From contig NZ_BCVZ01000001.1 of NCBI RefSeq assembly GCF_001592005.1, positions 1-64,000 of the forward strand: a stretch of DNA of 64,000 nt, read 5' to 3'. Shown one piece after another: positions 43,593-52,476 of the stretch. The DNA is from Bacillus sonorensis NBRC 101234 = KCTC 13918. GTDB taxonomy: Bacteria; Bacillota; Bacilli; Bacillales; Bacillaceae. A program made the translations under genes and the position numbers. How positions within the stretch are numbered: position 1 is the first letter of the stretch; the number at the start of each line of letters is the position of its first letter. Under the pieces are notes generated by a model that saw only the letters and a program-made list of their open reading frames with translations, was not told the DNA's origin and did not search any database.

Positions 43593-46295
43593 TTAAGCTT
43601 CTGACTTCAGAAAATTTAAAATCTCTTCATCTTTCCAATTCATGCCCTCATATAGCTTCAGTATTTGAAGCAAAAGATCTCTTGCTTCGTCTTTTTCCTC
43701 TTCACTTACCAGAGATAATTTAGCCATATACCAATTTTTAACGTAGTTTTCCAATCTGATGTCCTGGTAGTCTTCCAATAGACCTTGTTCCTTCAGCCAA
43801 GCGATCCGTCCTTTTTCAAGGAGAATATACCGTTCAAAAAATCTCTTATTGATATTGTTGACTGAAGAATTTTCTACCATTGCATAATAAATATGAATAG
43901 GCAGATCAATGACTTTAAACGCCTTTGAAGAAAGAACCATTTCATGGAAAACAAGTGTGTCCTCGCCGATTGCTCCTTCTACCATTTTAATTCCGGAGCC
44001 TTCCAGCCATTTTCTATTGGCTACAAGCGCCTGAATGCTCATCGCCTTAAAGTAGGTTTTCTTAAGAAAATCGTCATGGGGCGCTTTACGGGATGCCTTG
44101 CCATTATTAAAGCCCATCATCGTTTTATAGTAAGAGAACAGCTGCTCTTGATCTGACAACCGCATCATATCGCCGATGACCATGTCATAGGAAGATGTTT
44201 CAGCTTCCTTTAGAAGGGCGGCATATCCGTCATTTATGGCTTCATTATCAGGATCAAGATATGTTACCCATTCAGACGTTGACAGTTCGAGCCCTTTATT
44301 TCTCGGCCTTGAAGCACTTCCGCTGCCCCCCTGCGGATAAAGATACGTTTTGACATTAGGATATCTTTCTTCCAGCCGTTTTACGACATAAGGGGTATAG
44401 TCGTCTGTTGAACCGTCATCAACGATGATAATTTCCATATCCTCAAAAATGCTGCTTCTGGAAAGGCTCTGGAAACATTTATATCTTAGATGCTCACCAT
44501 TATTATAAGTTGGAACAATAACAGAAAGCTGATATGACTTGCCGCTTTTCTTTTGTCCACGCTCCGGAGCAGTCAAAAGCTCTAAAGGATCGACGCTGTA
44601 CCCGTTAGAAAGCTCGCCCGGCTGTATATTTTTTAAAACTTGCCAATCAAAAGAATCTCTCCAGAACAATGTGCGGTAACGGTCTTTCATTTCATTTACG
44701 TAGTGGTGTTCAACTCCAGATACATACTCCTCAGGAGAACAATAGTAAGCATCTTTTGTAATATAATCCGAAGCCGTGTATTTAAAACCGTTGACCATGT
44801 CTTCGAGATAATATTCCCCATAATTATAATCTTCGCTGAAAAATGCAACCATATCATGTTCTGCATAAATCTGTTCAGTCACATCTTTTTCCAATATAAA
44901 TGTCTTGTATTTATAAGACTGGCGATTAAACTGCTCTCTCATTTCAGGTGTATCTTCTTTTGCTACGACCAGCACCTTTTTCGCGAAGTCATGTTTTTCA
45001 AGCCCTGCGATTTCCGCTATTTGATTTACTCTGTCAAATGCCGTTTCGCCATTCAATACCTTTCTGACGCCATGCATCTGCAGTTCATATACTTCCTTCG
45101 CAGATAATGAATTCAAGTAATCCGTCAATTCTTCTTTTGAAGGAGCAAGAAAAACGTTTGGATATTTACTGTTTATTCCGATGCTGTAGTTGGACAGCAC
45201 AACCGTACCCATTGCCTGCAGTTCGTACACCCGGTTGGCAAACATTGTATTGCTGTCTTTTACAGAATTTAAATTTAATGTAAAGTCATACATTTTATGA
45301 ATTTTTTGCAGTGTTTTATGGTCTGTTGACGGGACTACATAAGGAACATATTCCTTCGGATAAAAATGAGCCGGGAGCTGCAATGAAAAATTGCGGTCAA
45401 TGATGGTTAATTCACGGCCCGCATTTAATACTCCGTCAAAAAGGATGCGGCTGTCATGCTGTCTGGTCGGATATTTATGGTACCACGACCCTGCAAATAA
45501 TATATCCTGCCTTCTGAACATTCTTGTTCCGATCGGGTTATGGTAGATTGGATTAACGCCAAACTCCAGTACATCAAATGTTTTTGCAGAAGGACAATCC
45601 CTTCGATAATCATCAAGGACTTCTTGGCATGTCGTAAAAATATGATCCGCCTGCTGAGCCAGGTCTATATAAAATTCATAGTTAACAGGGTCTTCTTTTG
45701 AATAGAAGACGATAGGAATATGCTTGCTTCTATAAAATTCAATAATACTGCGAATTCGATCGCGTATTTTTTTTATTTTTGGATTCCCCAAACCCTTCCA
45801 TGTTCCGTCCAGCCCTCTCCAGGCGGTGGCCAGAACAAAAACGTCAATTTTATCGCCGAAATTTTTGTAGTTTTCATAGGTAATATAATGAAAACCGGCA
45901 GCGTCTTCCAAGCTTTTAAACAAAAATTCGTCTGCAATAATACCGATTTGAAGATCGAGCTTTTTATAATACCTTGAACCATTGCTGTCAGGCAGCTGTT
46001 TGATTTGTTCCTGAATTTCATCATAATATCCTTTTTTATGATTTTTCTTCAAAAACTTCAAATAGGCTTCCTTTTCCGCCGGCGTCATTATGCTGTTTTG
46101 AGGAGAAGACGGCGCGCTTTTTGCCGCTTGACTGTTTCTTAAGCTTGATAGCTTATTTTTTCTCGCATTTAATACATCTAAGCTCTTTTTATTGTTAAAC
46201 TCCTTTAGAGCAGCATTATCAACCGCAATTTCTTTTGTCAATCTATTTATTTTTTGTTTTATGGTCATAAGACGTTGGTCAATATTCGACATCAA
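43593..46295 (-). CDS. Double-domain glycosyltransferase (GT-B plus GT2)
   Basis: This 900-residue protein begins with a coiled coil (about 5-70). A CgeB-like GT-B region follows (about 110-440; 'TCQEVLDDYRRD', 'ILFAGSWYHKYPTRQ', 'NRVYELQAMGTVVLSNYS'). A linker then leads to a GT2 domain (about 595-860) with 'SVIVPTYNNGEHLRYKCFQSL', 'IVDDGSTDDYTPY' and 'VTYLDPDNEAINDGY'. Two active sites suggest it adds two sugars or polymerises a repeat. It is cytoplasmic or peripheral. The start overlaps the preceding gene by 4 bases. No counterpart is known to me in B. subtilis 168; GgaB has similar length but other domains. Confidence 0.82.
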   Translation of the reverse strand: MMSNIDQRLMTIKQKINRLTKEIAVDNAALKEFNNKKSLDVLNARKNKLSSLRNSQAAKSAPSSPQNSIMTPAEKEAYLKFLKKNHKKGYYDEIQEQIKQLPDSNGSRYYKKLDLQIGIIADEFLFKSLEDAAGFHYITYENYKNFGDKIDVFVLATAWRGLDGTWKGLGNPKIKKIRDRIRSIIEFYRSKHIPIVFYSKEDPVNYEFYIDLAQQADHIFTTCQEVLDDYRRDCPSAKTFDVLEFGVNPIYHNPIGTRMFRRQDILFAGSWYHKYPTRQHDSRILFDGVLNAGRELTIIDRNFSLQLPAHFYPKEYVPYVVPSTDHKTLQKIHKMYDFTLNLNSVKDSNTMFANRVYELQAMGTVVLSNYSIGINSKYPNVFLAPSKEELTDYLNSLSAKEVYELQMHGVRKVLNGETAFDRVNQIAEIAGLEKHDFAKKVLVVAKEDTPEMREQFNRQSYKYKTFILEKDVTEQIYAEHDMVAFFSEDYNYGEYYLEDMVNGFKYTASDYITKDAYYCSPEEYVSGVEHHYVNEMKDRYRTLFWRDSFDWQVLKNIQPGELSNGYSVDPLELLTAPERGQKKSGKSYQLSVIVPTYNNGEHLRYKCFQSLSRSSIFEDMEIIIVDDGSTDDYTPYVVKRLEERYPNVKTYLYPQGGSGSASRPRNKGLELSTSEWVTYLDPDNEAINDGYAALLKEAETSSYDMVIGDMMRLSDQEQLFSYYKTMMGFNNGKASRKAPHDDFLKKTYFKAMSIQALVANRKWLEGSGIKMVEGAIGEDTLVFHEMVLSSKAFKVIDLPIHIYYAMVENSSVNNINKRFFERYILLEKGRIAWLKEQGLLEDYQDIRLENYVKNWYMAKLSLVSEEEKDEARDLLLQILKLYEGMNWKDEEILNFLKSEA

Positions 46296-47062
46296 CGATT
46301 ACCTCTTCTTTTTCTAAATTTCCAATAAAAAAGGGTTAAGCGTCCTAATTTTGAAGAAGAGAGTGCTTGATAGCGCTTCTCAAGATACTTTGTTTGCTTG
46401 TCCATCTTTTTTTGCTGCTGCAGCAATTTTTCTTCTTTTTTATATGAATCAACAAGCTCTTTCTTCAGAGCCATTACTTCGCTTAAAAGCGCAGATATTT
46501 GTTTTTCGTATGGCTGAATCTGTTTCTTGTCATGAAGATTAAGAGCATCGATTACATAGCGGATTGCCTCTGATATATCGTTAACGGCCGTATCTTTTGA
46601 ATGCTCTAATTTCAATCCCAGCCATTTGTTCCCCCTTTGAACTTTAACGCGCAACCCGAGATGGTAGGATTTTATAACTAAGTTAAGGAGATGATCTAGA
46701 TTTAGATCTTTTATAAAAGTCCATAGCACGAAGCTTCCGTTCGGTGATAAATATGGAGTAAGCCGTTCAATATATCTGTCTGAATCAAATACCATCTTTG
46801 GAAGATCTCCCAATAGAATGGTGTCGAATGTTTCAAGACCTGCTTCTTCCTCTTCTTCAAGGTCATTTCTTAAATACATCACTTTTTTTCCAATAGCGGA
46901 CAAATATTCGTCGCCAAGATTACTTGACCTCACTGCAATTAAAACGCGGTCCCCCACAGCTGATGTATATTCCCATTTTATTGGATTGTTATCGTCCAAT
47001 TGTAAAAACTCGATCGTTTTTTCGTCTTCTGTCGGAGCTGTTTCTGAGAAAACAGGTTTCAA
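46292..47062 (-). CDS. Methyltransferase-like coiled-coil protein
   Basis: This 256-residue protein begins with a class I methyltransferase-like fold (about 20-150) whose SAM-binding glycine loop is not recognisable. A coiled coil follows (about 180-235), then the basic motif 'LSSSKLGRLTLFYWKFRKRR', common at ends of glycosyltransferase-associated proteins. It may be a scaffold for the next protein, to which it is translationally coupled. The longest frame starts at 47113, but AGGGAGG lies inside it; TTG 47062 has the right spacing and I use it. Confidence 0.65.
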   Translation of the reverse strand: MKPVFSETAPTEDEKTIEFLQLDDNNPIKWEYTSAVGDRVLIAVRSSNLGDEYLSAIGKKVMYLRNDLEEEEEAGLETFDTILLGDLPKMVFDSDRYIERLTPYLSPNGSFVLWTFIKDLNLDHLLNLVIKSYHLGLRVKVQRGNKWLGLKLEHSKDTAVNDISEAIRYVIDALNLHDKKQIQPYEKQISALLSEVMALKKELVDSYKKEEKLLQQQKKMDKQTKYLEKRYQALSSSKLGRLTLFYWKFRKRRGNR

Positions 47063-47122
47063 AACATCTTCCTCCCTTTCTGCATAAGTGAGGGAATATA
47101 AAATAAATTCCACACAATTGAT

Positions 47123-47148
47123 GATAGTCTGCCATCCGGCAGACTATC
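47123..47148 (-). terminator. Intercistronic hairpin after mnaA
   Basis: A perfect 11-bp stem GATAGTCTGCC/GGCAGACTATC with a 4-base loop follows mnaA. There is no T-run, so mRNA stabilisation or processing is more likely than termination. Confidence 0.5.
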
Positions 47149-47155
47149 GATTATT

Positions 47156-48265
47156 TCATGAAAAATATTGGAGAAGAGCTTCGACAATGCGCTTGGATGC
47201 ATGTCCATCTCCATAAGGATTAGAAGCCTTAGACATTTTTTTATATTCTTCCTCATCTGTTAATAGCTGTTTAGTCAACTTGTAAATGACTTCTTCTTCT
47301 ATACCTGCAAGCTTTAATGTCCCTGCTTCGATTCCTTCAGGTCTTTCTGTCGTATCCCGCAAAACAAGCACGGGCTTTCCTAATGAAGGAGCTTCTTCCT
47401 GCACTCCTCCTGAATCGGTTAAAATCAAATATGATTTTGAAGCGAAGTTGTGGAAATCGATGACTTCCAAAGGTTCAATTAAATGAACGCGATCAAGGCT
47501 TCCCAAGATTTGCTCTGCTGTTTCCCTGACAACTGGATTTAAATGGACGGGGTACACAACTTGAACGTCATCATGCTCTTCAACAATTCTTTTGATAGCC
47601 CGAAACATATTTTCCATAGGTTTACCTATGTTTTCTCTTCGGTGAGCGGTCAAAAGGATCATCCGGTCATCACCTAGCTGATCAAGTACTTCATGATGAT
47701 AATCATCCCGGACAGTCGTTTTTAAGGCATCTATCGCAGTGTTTCCCGTCACATAGATTTGTTCAGGATCTTTGTTTTCCTCTAAAAGGTTTTGTTTAGA
47801 CTTTTCTGTAGGCGCAAAATGCAAATCTGCAATGACGCCCGTAATCTGACGGTTGATTTCTTCAGGAAAAGGAGAGTACTTATTTCTGGTTCTCAGTCCT
47901 GCCTCTACATGTCCTACAGAGATTTGATTATAAAACGCAGCAAGGCTGCCGACAAAAGTAGTTGTTGTATCTCCGTGTACAAGAACAATATCAGGTTTTT
48001 CCTCAATTAATAATTCATTTAATTTTGACAGTGCCCGCGTGGTGATATCTGCTAATGTCTGCCGGTCCTTCATAATATTCAGATCAAAGTCCGGCTGAAT
48101 ACCAAAAGCATTCAGAACCTGGTCAAGCATCTGCCTATGTTGTGCCGTAACGGTGACCAAAGATTCGATATGATCAGGATATTTTTTAAGTTCAAGGACA
48201 AGAGGAGCCATTTTAATCGCCTCCGGACGAGTCCCGAATATGGTCATAACTTTTATTTTTTTCAA
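47156..48265 (-). CDS. mnaA: UDP-N-acetylglucosamine 2-epimerase MnaA
   Basis: MnaA interconverts UDP-GlcNAc and UDP-ManNAc. UDP-ManNAc is needed by TagA for the teichoic acid linkage unit and by the dehydrogenase encoded just upstream. The 369-residue protein has 'FGTRPEAIKMAPL', 'HGDTTTTF', 'GHVEAGLRT', 'LTAHRRENIG' and 'LTDSGGVQEEAPSLGKP'. Start TTG 48265 follows GGAGG by seven bases and gives the family N-terminus; ATG 48286 overlaps that site. In B. subtilis 168 mnaA lies next to gtaB, not in such a cassette. Confidence 0.95.
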   Translation of the reverse strand: MKKIKVMTIFGTRPEAIKMAPLVLELKKYPDHIESLVTVTAQHRQMLDQVLNAFGIQPDFDLNIMKDRQTLADITTRALSKLNELLIEEKPDIVLVHGDTTTTFVGSLAAFYNQISVGHVEAGLRTRNKYSPFPEEINRQITGVIADLHFAPTEKSKQNLLEENKDPEQIYVTGNTAIDALKTTVRDDYHHEVLDQLGDDRMILLTAHRRENIGKPMENMFRAIKRIVEEHDDVQVVYPVHLNPVVRETAEQILGSLDRVHLIEPLEVIDFHNFASKSYLILTDSGGVQEEAPSLGKPVLVLRDTTERPEGIEAGTLKLAGIEEEVIYKLTKQLLTDEEEYKKMSKASNPYGDGHASKRIVEALLQYFS

Positions 48266-48351
48266 TGCTTTACCTCCGCTTGTCATTGTATCTTAAAGAG
48301 CTATTCAATCTCACAGCAGCTGGCTGAAAAATGAATTAGGAGCATTAACGA

Positions 48352-49629
48352 TTAAGCCAAGACCGTTTCTTTTTGAACGGATTCATGCAGACTTCCAAAA
48401 TTGATATATTTAAAATCGTTTGAACGGTTTTTCACGATGTTCTTTGTATCAAATATTTGCTTAGTCGACATGTTTGATAGCTGAGCCCAGTTTAATTCTT
48501 TAAATTCATTATGATCGGCTAAAATTAAAATTAAATCAGACTCTTCCACGGCTTCTTCAATATCGTTTATTACAAAGTCTTTTTTTACATGTGGATCATA
48601 TGCCCTTACTTCATATCTTCCCTGTTCTTTTAATATTTCATAGATTTCCATCGCAGGGCTTTCTCTTATATCATCCACATTCCCTTTATATGTAAGGCCA
48701 AATACAGTGATCGTTTTTCCATTTGTTTTCTCTAATAACGCATTTACGTTGTCCGCCACATAATACGGCATTGATGTATTAATGGAACGGGAAAGGTCGA
48801 TCAGCTTAGCAGTTTCAGGCGCTTTGGCCACGATAAAGTACGGATCGACTGCTAAACAATGTCCGCCTACACCCGGTCCAGGCTGATGTAAATTGACTCT
48901 GGGGTGTTTATTGGCCATTTCAATGACATCAAGGGCATCGATTTCAAGTTCATTGCACACTTTTGCAAGTTCATTTGCCAAAGCGATATTTACATCTCTA
49001 AACGTGTTTTCCATCAACTTTGACATTTCCGCCGTTTTAGCATTTGTTTTAATCATTTCACCTTTGACAAATGCGCTGTAAACTCTTGCTCCCGCTTCCG
49101 TGCAGGCCGGAGTAATTCCACCCACAATACGATTATTATATACCAATTCGTGAAGAATCTGACCAGGAAGTACCCTTTCAGGACAGTGAACTAAGTACAC
49201 ATCTTCGCCGATGACGAAGCCTGCTTCCTCCACAAGAGGTTTTACATAGTCATCCATGCTTCTCGGTCCGATCGTTGATTCAACAATAATGACATTTCCT
49301 TTTTTAATAAAAGGAAGAATCGTCTTAACCGCGTCAAGCACATATGTTAAATCACAGGATTTATGTTCATCATTTCGATTGGGGGTCGGCACAGAGATAA
49401 TAAACGCGTTGGCTTCTTCCGGCTCTAAAGAGGCCCTAAAATTGCCTGCTTGAACCACTTCATTCAAGGCTTCCTGAAGCCCCGGCTCTTCAATATGGAT
49501 GATGCCAGCATTCAAAGAATCGATTACTTCCTGCTTCACATCAACACCTACGACTTCAACATTGTGCTTTGCGAACATAATAGATGTGGGCAGTCCGATA
49601 TAACCAAGACCTATGGTGCAGATTTTCAT
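48352..49629 (-). CDS. wecC: UDP-N-acetyl-D-mannosamine dehydrogenase
   Basis: This 425-residue nucleotide-sugar dehydrogenase has 'CTIGLGYIGLPTSIMFAKHN', 'STIGPRSMDDYV', 'HCPERVLPGQILHEL' and the catalytic 'GPGVGGHCLAVDPYF'. The WecC/CapL subgroup oxidises UDP-ManNAc to UDP-ManNAc-uronate. Its place next to mnaA supports that substrate. It differs from the UDP-glucose-type TuaD at 19.1 kb ('GGSCFPKD'). UDP-GlcNAc as substrate remains possible. Confidence 0.88.
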   Translation of the reverse strand: MKICTIGLGYIGLPTSIMFAKHNVEVVGVDVKQEVIDSLNAGIIHIEEPGLQEALNEVVQAGNFRASLEPEEANAFIISVPTPNRNDEHKSCDLTYVLDAVKTILPFIKKGNVIIVESTIGPRSMDDYVKPLVEEAGFVIGEDVYLVHCPERVLPGQILHELVYNNRIVGGITPACTEAGARVYSAFVKGEMIKTNAKTAEMSKLMENTFRDVNIALANELAKVCNELEIDALDVIEMANKHPRVNLHQPGPGVGGHCLAVDPYFIVAKAPETAKLIDLSRSINTSMPYYVADNVNALLEKTNGKTITVFGLTYKGNVDDIRESPAMEIYEILKEQGRYEVRAYDPHVKKDFVINDIEEAVEESDLILILADHNEFKELNWAQLSNMSTKQIFDTKNIVKNRSNDFKYINFGSLHESVQKETVLA

Positions 49630-49680
49630 ATTTTATACGCTCCTTTTCGCAAATAATTCATTGGCTCTAGTGAATAATAC

Positions 49681-50991
49681 CTATTCGCACATCAAATGAT
49701 CCGTATTAAATTTACTATAAACTGTTAAAAAAGCGGTTTTCTCTTGCTCCCAGTTATATAAATCTCTTGCTCTTAGACTGTTTTTACTTAACTCTTCTCT
49801 TAAACCAGGGTCGCTCAACAGCTTGTTAACCCCTTCAGCAATAGAATCCGAGTCATGGGAATCTACTATTACACCGGTTCCCTCCCCCTCTACCACCCTC
49901 TTGATTTCAGGAAAGTTACAAGCGACAACCGGAACTCCGGCCATCATATACTCGAATAGCTTGTTAGAAGATGCAGAATAGTGATTAAAACAAACATTAT
50001 TTAAAACTTGAAAGCCTAAATATGCATTTCGTGTATATTTAGGAAGGTCAGCCAATGGAACTTTGGGCAGAAATTTCACTCTGTCTCCGATACCCAATTC
50101 CCCAACCATTTTTTCTAAATCAGGCTTTATTCGGCCGTCTCCAATGAACACAAGGGTTCCTTCATTAAACTTCGGGGCCGCTTTAACAAGGTTTTCAAGC
50201 CCTCTCCCCGTTTGTATGCCTCCCTGATACAACAGTATTTTTTCATTTTCGGAGAGGTTCAATAATTTGCGGAGGTCCACTTTTTCAATAGACTCTGTTT
50301 GCTTAAATGGATAGTTATGAACGACATACGGATAAAAACCGTAAAGCTCCTCATTATACTTCGCTCTTGTATGGTTTTCGACAATCATGGCATCTATTTT
50401 TTTAATCAAAAAAGCTTCCATTTTTCCGTAAAAGCTGCTGTCATATCCTGTTCTGCTTGTCTGAACTTCATGAGAATCATAAATCAGCTTTTTTTTCTTT
50501 AGGCGGAACTTTGAACAAATGTAGCCTTGCGGAAGCGTATTTAAATCATTTGAATGATATATATCATATTTTTTATTTACACCTTTTAAAATCATTCTTA
50601 AGATGATACTTCCTCTAACAATAGCTGTGTTAAGTTTCGTTTTGAGAACAACAAAAGCAAAAAAAGTACAAAGGATGACAGGAATCGGCAGAAAATAAAT
50701 CCCTAACAACCATAAAAGACAAGCCAAGAGCAGCAGAGGTTTGGATTGCCTTAAGCTTTTGTAGACTTTTTGTAGAAACATCATGCTATCAGGGTATCTT
50801 TTTACACGGTGAACCCGAAAATGTTGATTGTATTCTTCAAAGGTTTTAAGATCAGGGTTTTTCGGATCGTCTATACAAATCAAGTCTACATCGTAGATAT
50901 CTTCAGACAAAGCCGTACATTCTCTCATCACCCTAGCGTCATTTGTGAAATGATTCCAGACAAACATACAAACTTTCGTTCTCATCATCAT
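49681..50991 (-). CDS. GT4 glycosyltransferase with a membrane hairpin
   Basis: This 436-residue GT4 protein has 'CMFVWNHFTNDARVMRE' at the N-terminus and two hydrophobic segments near residues 90-130 that probably insert in the membrane. Further features are 'YHSNDLNTLPQGY', 'LLYQGGIQTGRGLENLV' and 'SASSNKLFEYMMAGVPVVACNFPEI', the last being the E-x7-E-like nucleotide-sugar site. Start ATG 50991 follows AAAGG. It is adjacent to the first gene of the operon. The sugar is unknown. Confidence 0.85.
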   Translation of the reverse strand: MMMRTKVCMFVWNHFTNDARVMRECTALSEDIYDVDLICIDDPKNPDLKTFEEYNQHFRVHRVKRYPDSMMFLQKVYKSLRQSKPLLLLACLLWLLGIYFLPIPVILCTFFAFVVLKTKLNTAIVRGSIILRMILKGVNKKYDIYHSNDLNTLPQGYICSKFRLKKKKLIYDSHEVQTSRTGYDSSFYGKMEAFLIKKIDAMIVENHTRAKYNEELYGFYPYVVHNYPFKQTESIEKVDLRKLLNLSENEKILLYQGGIQTGRGLENLVKAAPKFNEGTLVFIGDGRIKPDLEKMVGELGIGDRVKFLPKVPLADLPKYTRNAYLGFQVLNNVCFNHYSASSNKLFEYMMAGVPVVACNFPEIKRVVEGEGTGVIVDSHDSDSIAEGVNKLLSDPGLREELSKNSLRARDLYNWEQEKTAFLTVYSKFNTDHLMCE

Positions 50992-50993
50992 AA

Positions 50994-52205
50994 TCAACCT
51001 TTGGCAAGTTTATCTATCAAATTTGTTAACTTGTTAATATTATTTTCCCACAAGAAATTTTTTTCGATAAATTTCCCGCAATTCGACTTCATCACCCGCA
51101 ACAGTTCAGGGTTATGATGAAGCTTTAAAATATAATCTACCATTTCATCTACTGATTGACTGTTTGTTACAAAACCGATTTTTTCATTCTCAATCATGTT
51201 TTTAGGATAACCTGATAATGAAGCCACAACAGGAAGTCTGCATGTTAAATAGTCAATAATTTTTCCAGGCAAAACGGTTTCAAACACATTGGAATTATTT
51301 AATGTGGCTATTCCGACATCACAGAGAGCCATCCGATTTAAACAGTCTTGCCTCCCCATCGGTTTTAAAAGATTTACATTTTTAAGATCATGGCGATGAA
51401 CAAAGTCCGCAAAGTTCTGCTTGTGAACCCCATAGCTGATAACGGTTAAAGAAATATTATGAAGATCAAGTTTTTCAGCAAGCTGCTTCAAGATTGTGAC
51501 ATCTTGAGCTAGACCGATATTGCCTGCATACACCACGTGAAATTTAAGAGTGTCTTGACGCCCCTCCCTTAACACCATCTCATTTTTTCTAGCCGCATTC
51601 GGAAGAAACATCAATTTTTTCATTAAATCCTCTGATTTTTTTTTAAAATGATTTCTAAATCCTTCACTGTTGATGATGATATGATCTGCCTTCCTATATA
51701 AAGCAGACTCCATTTTTTCAAAAAGCCAAATGACCCAAGAATGATGAAATACACCCACACCTTTTAAGGATTCTGGCCATAAATCCCTAATATCCAGCAG
51801 CAGTTTCGCCTTATAACGGTATTTCGCCACTAGTCCGACAAAAGCTACAAAAATAGGCGGAGAAGTAACAAACACAATGTCATATTTATTTTTATCCTTT
51901 GTGACATAAAAAAACATCTTCAACATAATCTCCAGATAATAGAAAAGACGGCTGAAAAGGCTGGAAGAATATCGTTTGTTTTGTACCGACAATCGAGTAA
52001 TGTTTTGATCCGAATCGATCTCTTGTTCATTCCAAAAACAGTCTTGAGAATAAATTTCTCTGGAAGGATAGGTCGGCTCAGTAGTTAAAACTTCTACATG
52101 ATATCCTTTTTGTTTAAGCATGAGGAACATGTTCTTCATACGGTTACCCGCACTGCCGATTTCAGGATAAAAATTCTGTGTAATCATTAAAATTTTAACT
52201 TTCAA
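50994..52205 (-). CDS. GT4 glycosyltransferase, WbuB-like
   Basis: This 403-residue protein is the first gene of the cassette operon. The N-terminus 'KILMITQNFYPEIGSAGNRM' and 'LDIRDLWPESLKG' are typical of WbuB/WcaI-type transferases; 'VVYAGNIGLAQDV' and 'LPGKIIDYLTCRLPVVASLSG' form the C-domain. It has a short hydrophobic segment near residue 115-135. Start TTG 52205 has GGGGAG six bases upstream; a TTG at 52229 lies before that site and is rejected. Confidence 0.85.
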   Translation of the reverse strand: MKVKILMITQNFYPEIGSAGNRMKNMFLMLKQKGYHVEVLTTEPTYPSREIYSQDCFWNEQEIDSDQNITRLSVQNKRYSSSLFSRLFYYLEIMLKMFFYVTKDKNKYDIVFVTSPPIFVAFVGLVAKYRYKAKLLLDIRDLWPESLKGVGVFHHSWVIWLFEKMESALYRKADHIIINSEGFRNHFKKKSEDLMKKLMFLPNAARKNEMVLREGRQDTLKFHVVYAGNIGLAQDVTILKQLAEKLDLHNISLTVISYGVHKQNFADFVHRHDLKNVNLLKPMGRQDCLNRMALCDVGIATLNNSNVFETVLPGKIIDYLTCRLPVVASLSGYPKNMIENEKIGFVTNSQSVDEMVDYILKLHHNPELLRVMKSNCGKFIEKNFLWENNINKLTNLIDKLAKG

Positions 52206-52344
52206 ATAAAACTCCCCGCACTTCCACAAAAAATTAAATATAAATTTTTATTTTTAAATCGATTATCAACCACCTAAAAAATAACAAATGTATGGTAGAC
52301 ATACCAAATGAAGCAGATTCATATAATTTTGTAAGTCTATCTAG
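52206..52344 (-). promoter_or_regulatory. Structured leader of the glycan cassette operon
   Basis: Between the promoter and the first start is a leader of about 130 bases. On the minus strand it contains ATGAA-TCTGC-TTCAT (52322-52308) and GTATG-TCTAC-CATAC (52304-52290); the second is followed within about 6 bases by a T-rich stretch that includes T6. This could be an attenuator or a protein-binding site. No known riboswitch is recognised. Confidence 0.4.
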
Positions 52345-52374
52345 ATTATAATATTTACAAAACGACAATTGCAA
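52345..52374 (-). promoter_or_regulatory. Putative promoter of the glycan cassette operon
   Basis: On the minus strand TTGCAA (52374-52369) and TATAAT (52350-52345) are 18 bases apart, downstream of the lytD terminator. Confidence 0.55.
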
Positions 52375-52439
52375 CGGGGTTTTACGAATTTCGACATAAT
52401 TCTCATTTGCTTTTTTAGGAAAATGGATGTACAAAACCG

Positions 52440-52474
52440 AAAAATAAATAGGAAGCAAGTCCCTGCTTCCTATA
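52440..52474 (-). terminator. Terminator of lytD
   Basis: On the minus strand ATAGGAAGCA/TGCTTCCTAT with a 6-base loop is followed by TTATTTTT, directly after the lytD stop codon. Confidence 0.85.
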
Positions 52475-52476
52475 GG

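Noticed and set aside
42600-52450. Genomic island bounded by integrase or IS elements
   Set aside because: The cassette looks AT-rich by eye, but I found no integrase, transposase, tRNA or attachment repeat at its borders; only the lytD genes flank it.
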